The notes beneath the pieces are model-generated. The model had not been told where the DNA came from and made no database searches. It saw nothing but the letters and a program-made list of their open reading frames with translations. This document shows, one piece after another, positions 5,685 to 6,128 of a stretch of 6,128 nucleotides of DNA. The stretch lies in contig JAISDH010000225.1 of the NCBI GenBank assembly GCA_031264975.1, positions 1 through 6,128 of the forward strand, given 5' to 3'. Numbering within the stretch: position 1 is the first letter of the stretch; each line of letters begins with the position of its first letter. The position numbers were made by a program, and so were the translations under genes. The DNA comes from Bacteroidales bacterium (GTDB lineage Bacteria > Bacteroidota > Bacteroidia > Bacteroidales > WCHB1-69).

Positions 5685-5939
5685 TTATTTTTCCGTGTAT
5701 GTTGAACTCCAACCCAAATAGTGTCTGATTTTTTGACTTGGATTGAATTTAAATGCGGTGCTGTCCCGTCTTCTACTGACGTAAAAGCCGCCCAACCCGT
5801 CAATAGTTACGCCTTCTCCTGTTTTAAAAATATCAATAAGAGTATCGGTGTATGCATCAATCCATTGTTTTGTCGTTTTTTCATCTACATTCATTCGCTT
5901 GGCGAGTAGAGTGATAAACTCTTTTTTTGTCTTTGGCAT
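5685..5939 (-). CDS. HU-like DNA-binding protein lacking the beta-arm
   Basis: 84 residues from the ATG at 5939 (MPKTKKEF); a TTG at 5945 would add two residues and is less likely. Residues 3-45 match the HU/IHF N-terminal helices (TKKEFITLLAKRMNVDEKTTKQ, then WIDAYTDTLIDIFKTGE). VTIDGLGGFYV (44-54) matches the HU strand usually written VxIPGFGTFxV. Only about eight residues (SRRRDSTA) then separate it from FKFNPSQKIR (63-72), which corresponds to the FKPGK region. Ordinary HU has some 20 more residues there, forming the beta-ribbon arm with its conserved Asn-Pro (RNP) turn. The tail YLGWSSTY is not part of standard HU; as I recall, similar tails occur in other Bacteroidetes HU-like proteins. 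Dimerisation and non-intercalating DNA contact seem possible; this is inference. Flanked by RhuM (21 nt) and YkgJ (20 nt) genes. Confidence 0.8.
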   Translation of the reverse strand: MPKTKKEFITLLAKRMNVDEKTTKQWIDAYTDTLIDIFKTGEGVTIDGLGGFYVSRRRDSTAFKFNPSQKIRHYLGWSSTYTEK

Positions 5940-5960
5940 AATCAATTTAAATTATATTGT

Positions 5961-6128
5961 TTACTTTTCCGTTTCATCTTTATTCGCTTGTTTCGTCAAT
6001 TTCTTAATGGCGCGGTCGAAATCGCTTTCCAGGTGTTTCATTTCACGACTGCGATAAATGTCAAATTCTTTTTCGGCTTTTTCAATGGCTTGCCGGTGTG
6101 ATATTCTGCCTTTGCTGTTCAAAACATC
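5961..6128 (-). CDS. RhuM-family protein, C-terminal 55 residues (partial)
   Basis: The frame is open from the right window edge to a TAA at 5961-5963; the N-terminus lies outside. The visible piece begins DVLNSKGRISHRQAIEKAEKE, then EFDIYRSREMKHLESDFDRAIKKL, and ends in a lysine-rich tail. A VLxxKGxISHxQAxxKAxxEYxxF segment followed by a helical ESDFDxxxKKL segment is the usual C-terminus of RhuM-family proteins (named from a Salmonella pathogenicity-island gene; molecular function unknown). In many genomes these genes sit in islands, often beside type I restriction-modification genes; whether that holds here lies outside the window. The HU-like gene starts 21 nt downstream, suggesting a shared transcript. 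Identification rests on a short C-terminal segment only. Confidence 0.72.
   Translation of the reverse strand, partial: DVLNSKGRISHRQAIEKAEKEFDIYRSREMKHLESDFDRAIKKLTKQANKDETEK

Overview
The window looks like chromosome of a Bacteroidetes bacterium, probably of Bacteroidales type. The base composition is AT-rich. The start codons I could inspect lack a clear Shine-Dalgarno sequence. Several starts are preceded by the TAnnTTTG (-7) box with an upstream TTG/TTTG (-33) that is characteristic of this phylum. The gene content also fits: a TPR plus PD40 surface protein, an HU-like protein ending in WSSTY, and a RhuM-family protein. No rRNA, tRNA, CRISPR array or intact mobile element was seen. All six supported protein genes lie on the minus strand, so gene order in the direction of transcription runs from high to low coordinates.

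Right end (5158-6128): the C-terminus of a RhuM-family protein enters from the right. It is followed after 21 nt by a small HU-like protein that lacks the DNA-embracing beta-arm, and after about 20 nt by a YkgJ-type cysteine-cluster protein. Tight spacing and no visible internal promoter suggest one transcript.

Middle (4500-5157): a 658-base stretch with no convincing protein gene but much structure. It holds a candidate plus-strand small RNA (promoter box, about 80 nt, strong hairpin plus U-run), a cluster of palindromes just upstream of it, a large two-part hairpin, and a strong minus-strand terminator. The terminator's U-tract contains the -33 box of the mqnE promoter.

Centre (1994-4499): mqnE, the radical-SAM aminofutalosine synthase of the futalosine route to menaquinone. 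After a 256-base gap comes a two-domain protein that fuses a cytidylyltransferase-like nucleotidyltransferase to a GHMP sugar kinase, presumably making an activated (nucleotide-linked) sugar or heptose-like compound. Each gene appears to have its own promoter.

Left end (1-1993): a 429-base AT-rich gap with one terminator and one promoter, then a large exported protein (521 codons visible, running off the left edge). It has TPR, PD40 beta-propeller and regulatory-like (CRD) beta-sandwich regions, the architecture of PorE-like OmpA-family envelope proteins. The genes do not form one pathway: envelope protein, sugar activation, quinone synthesis and an accessory-looking RhuM/HU-like/YkgJ cluster sit side by side as separate transcription units.
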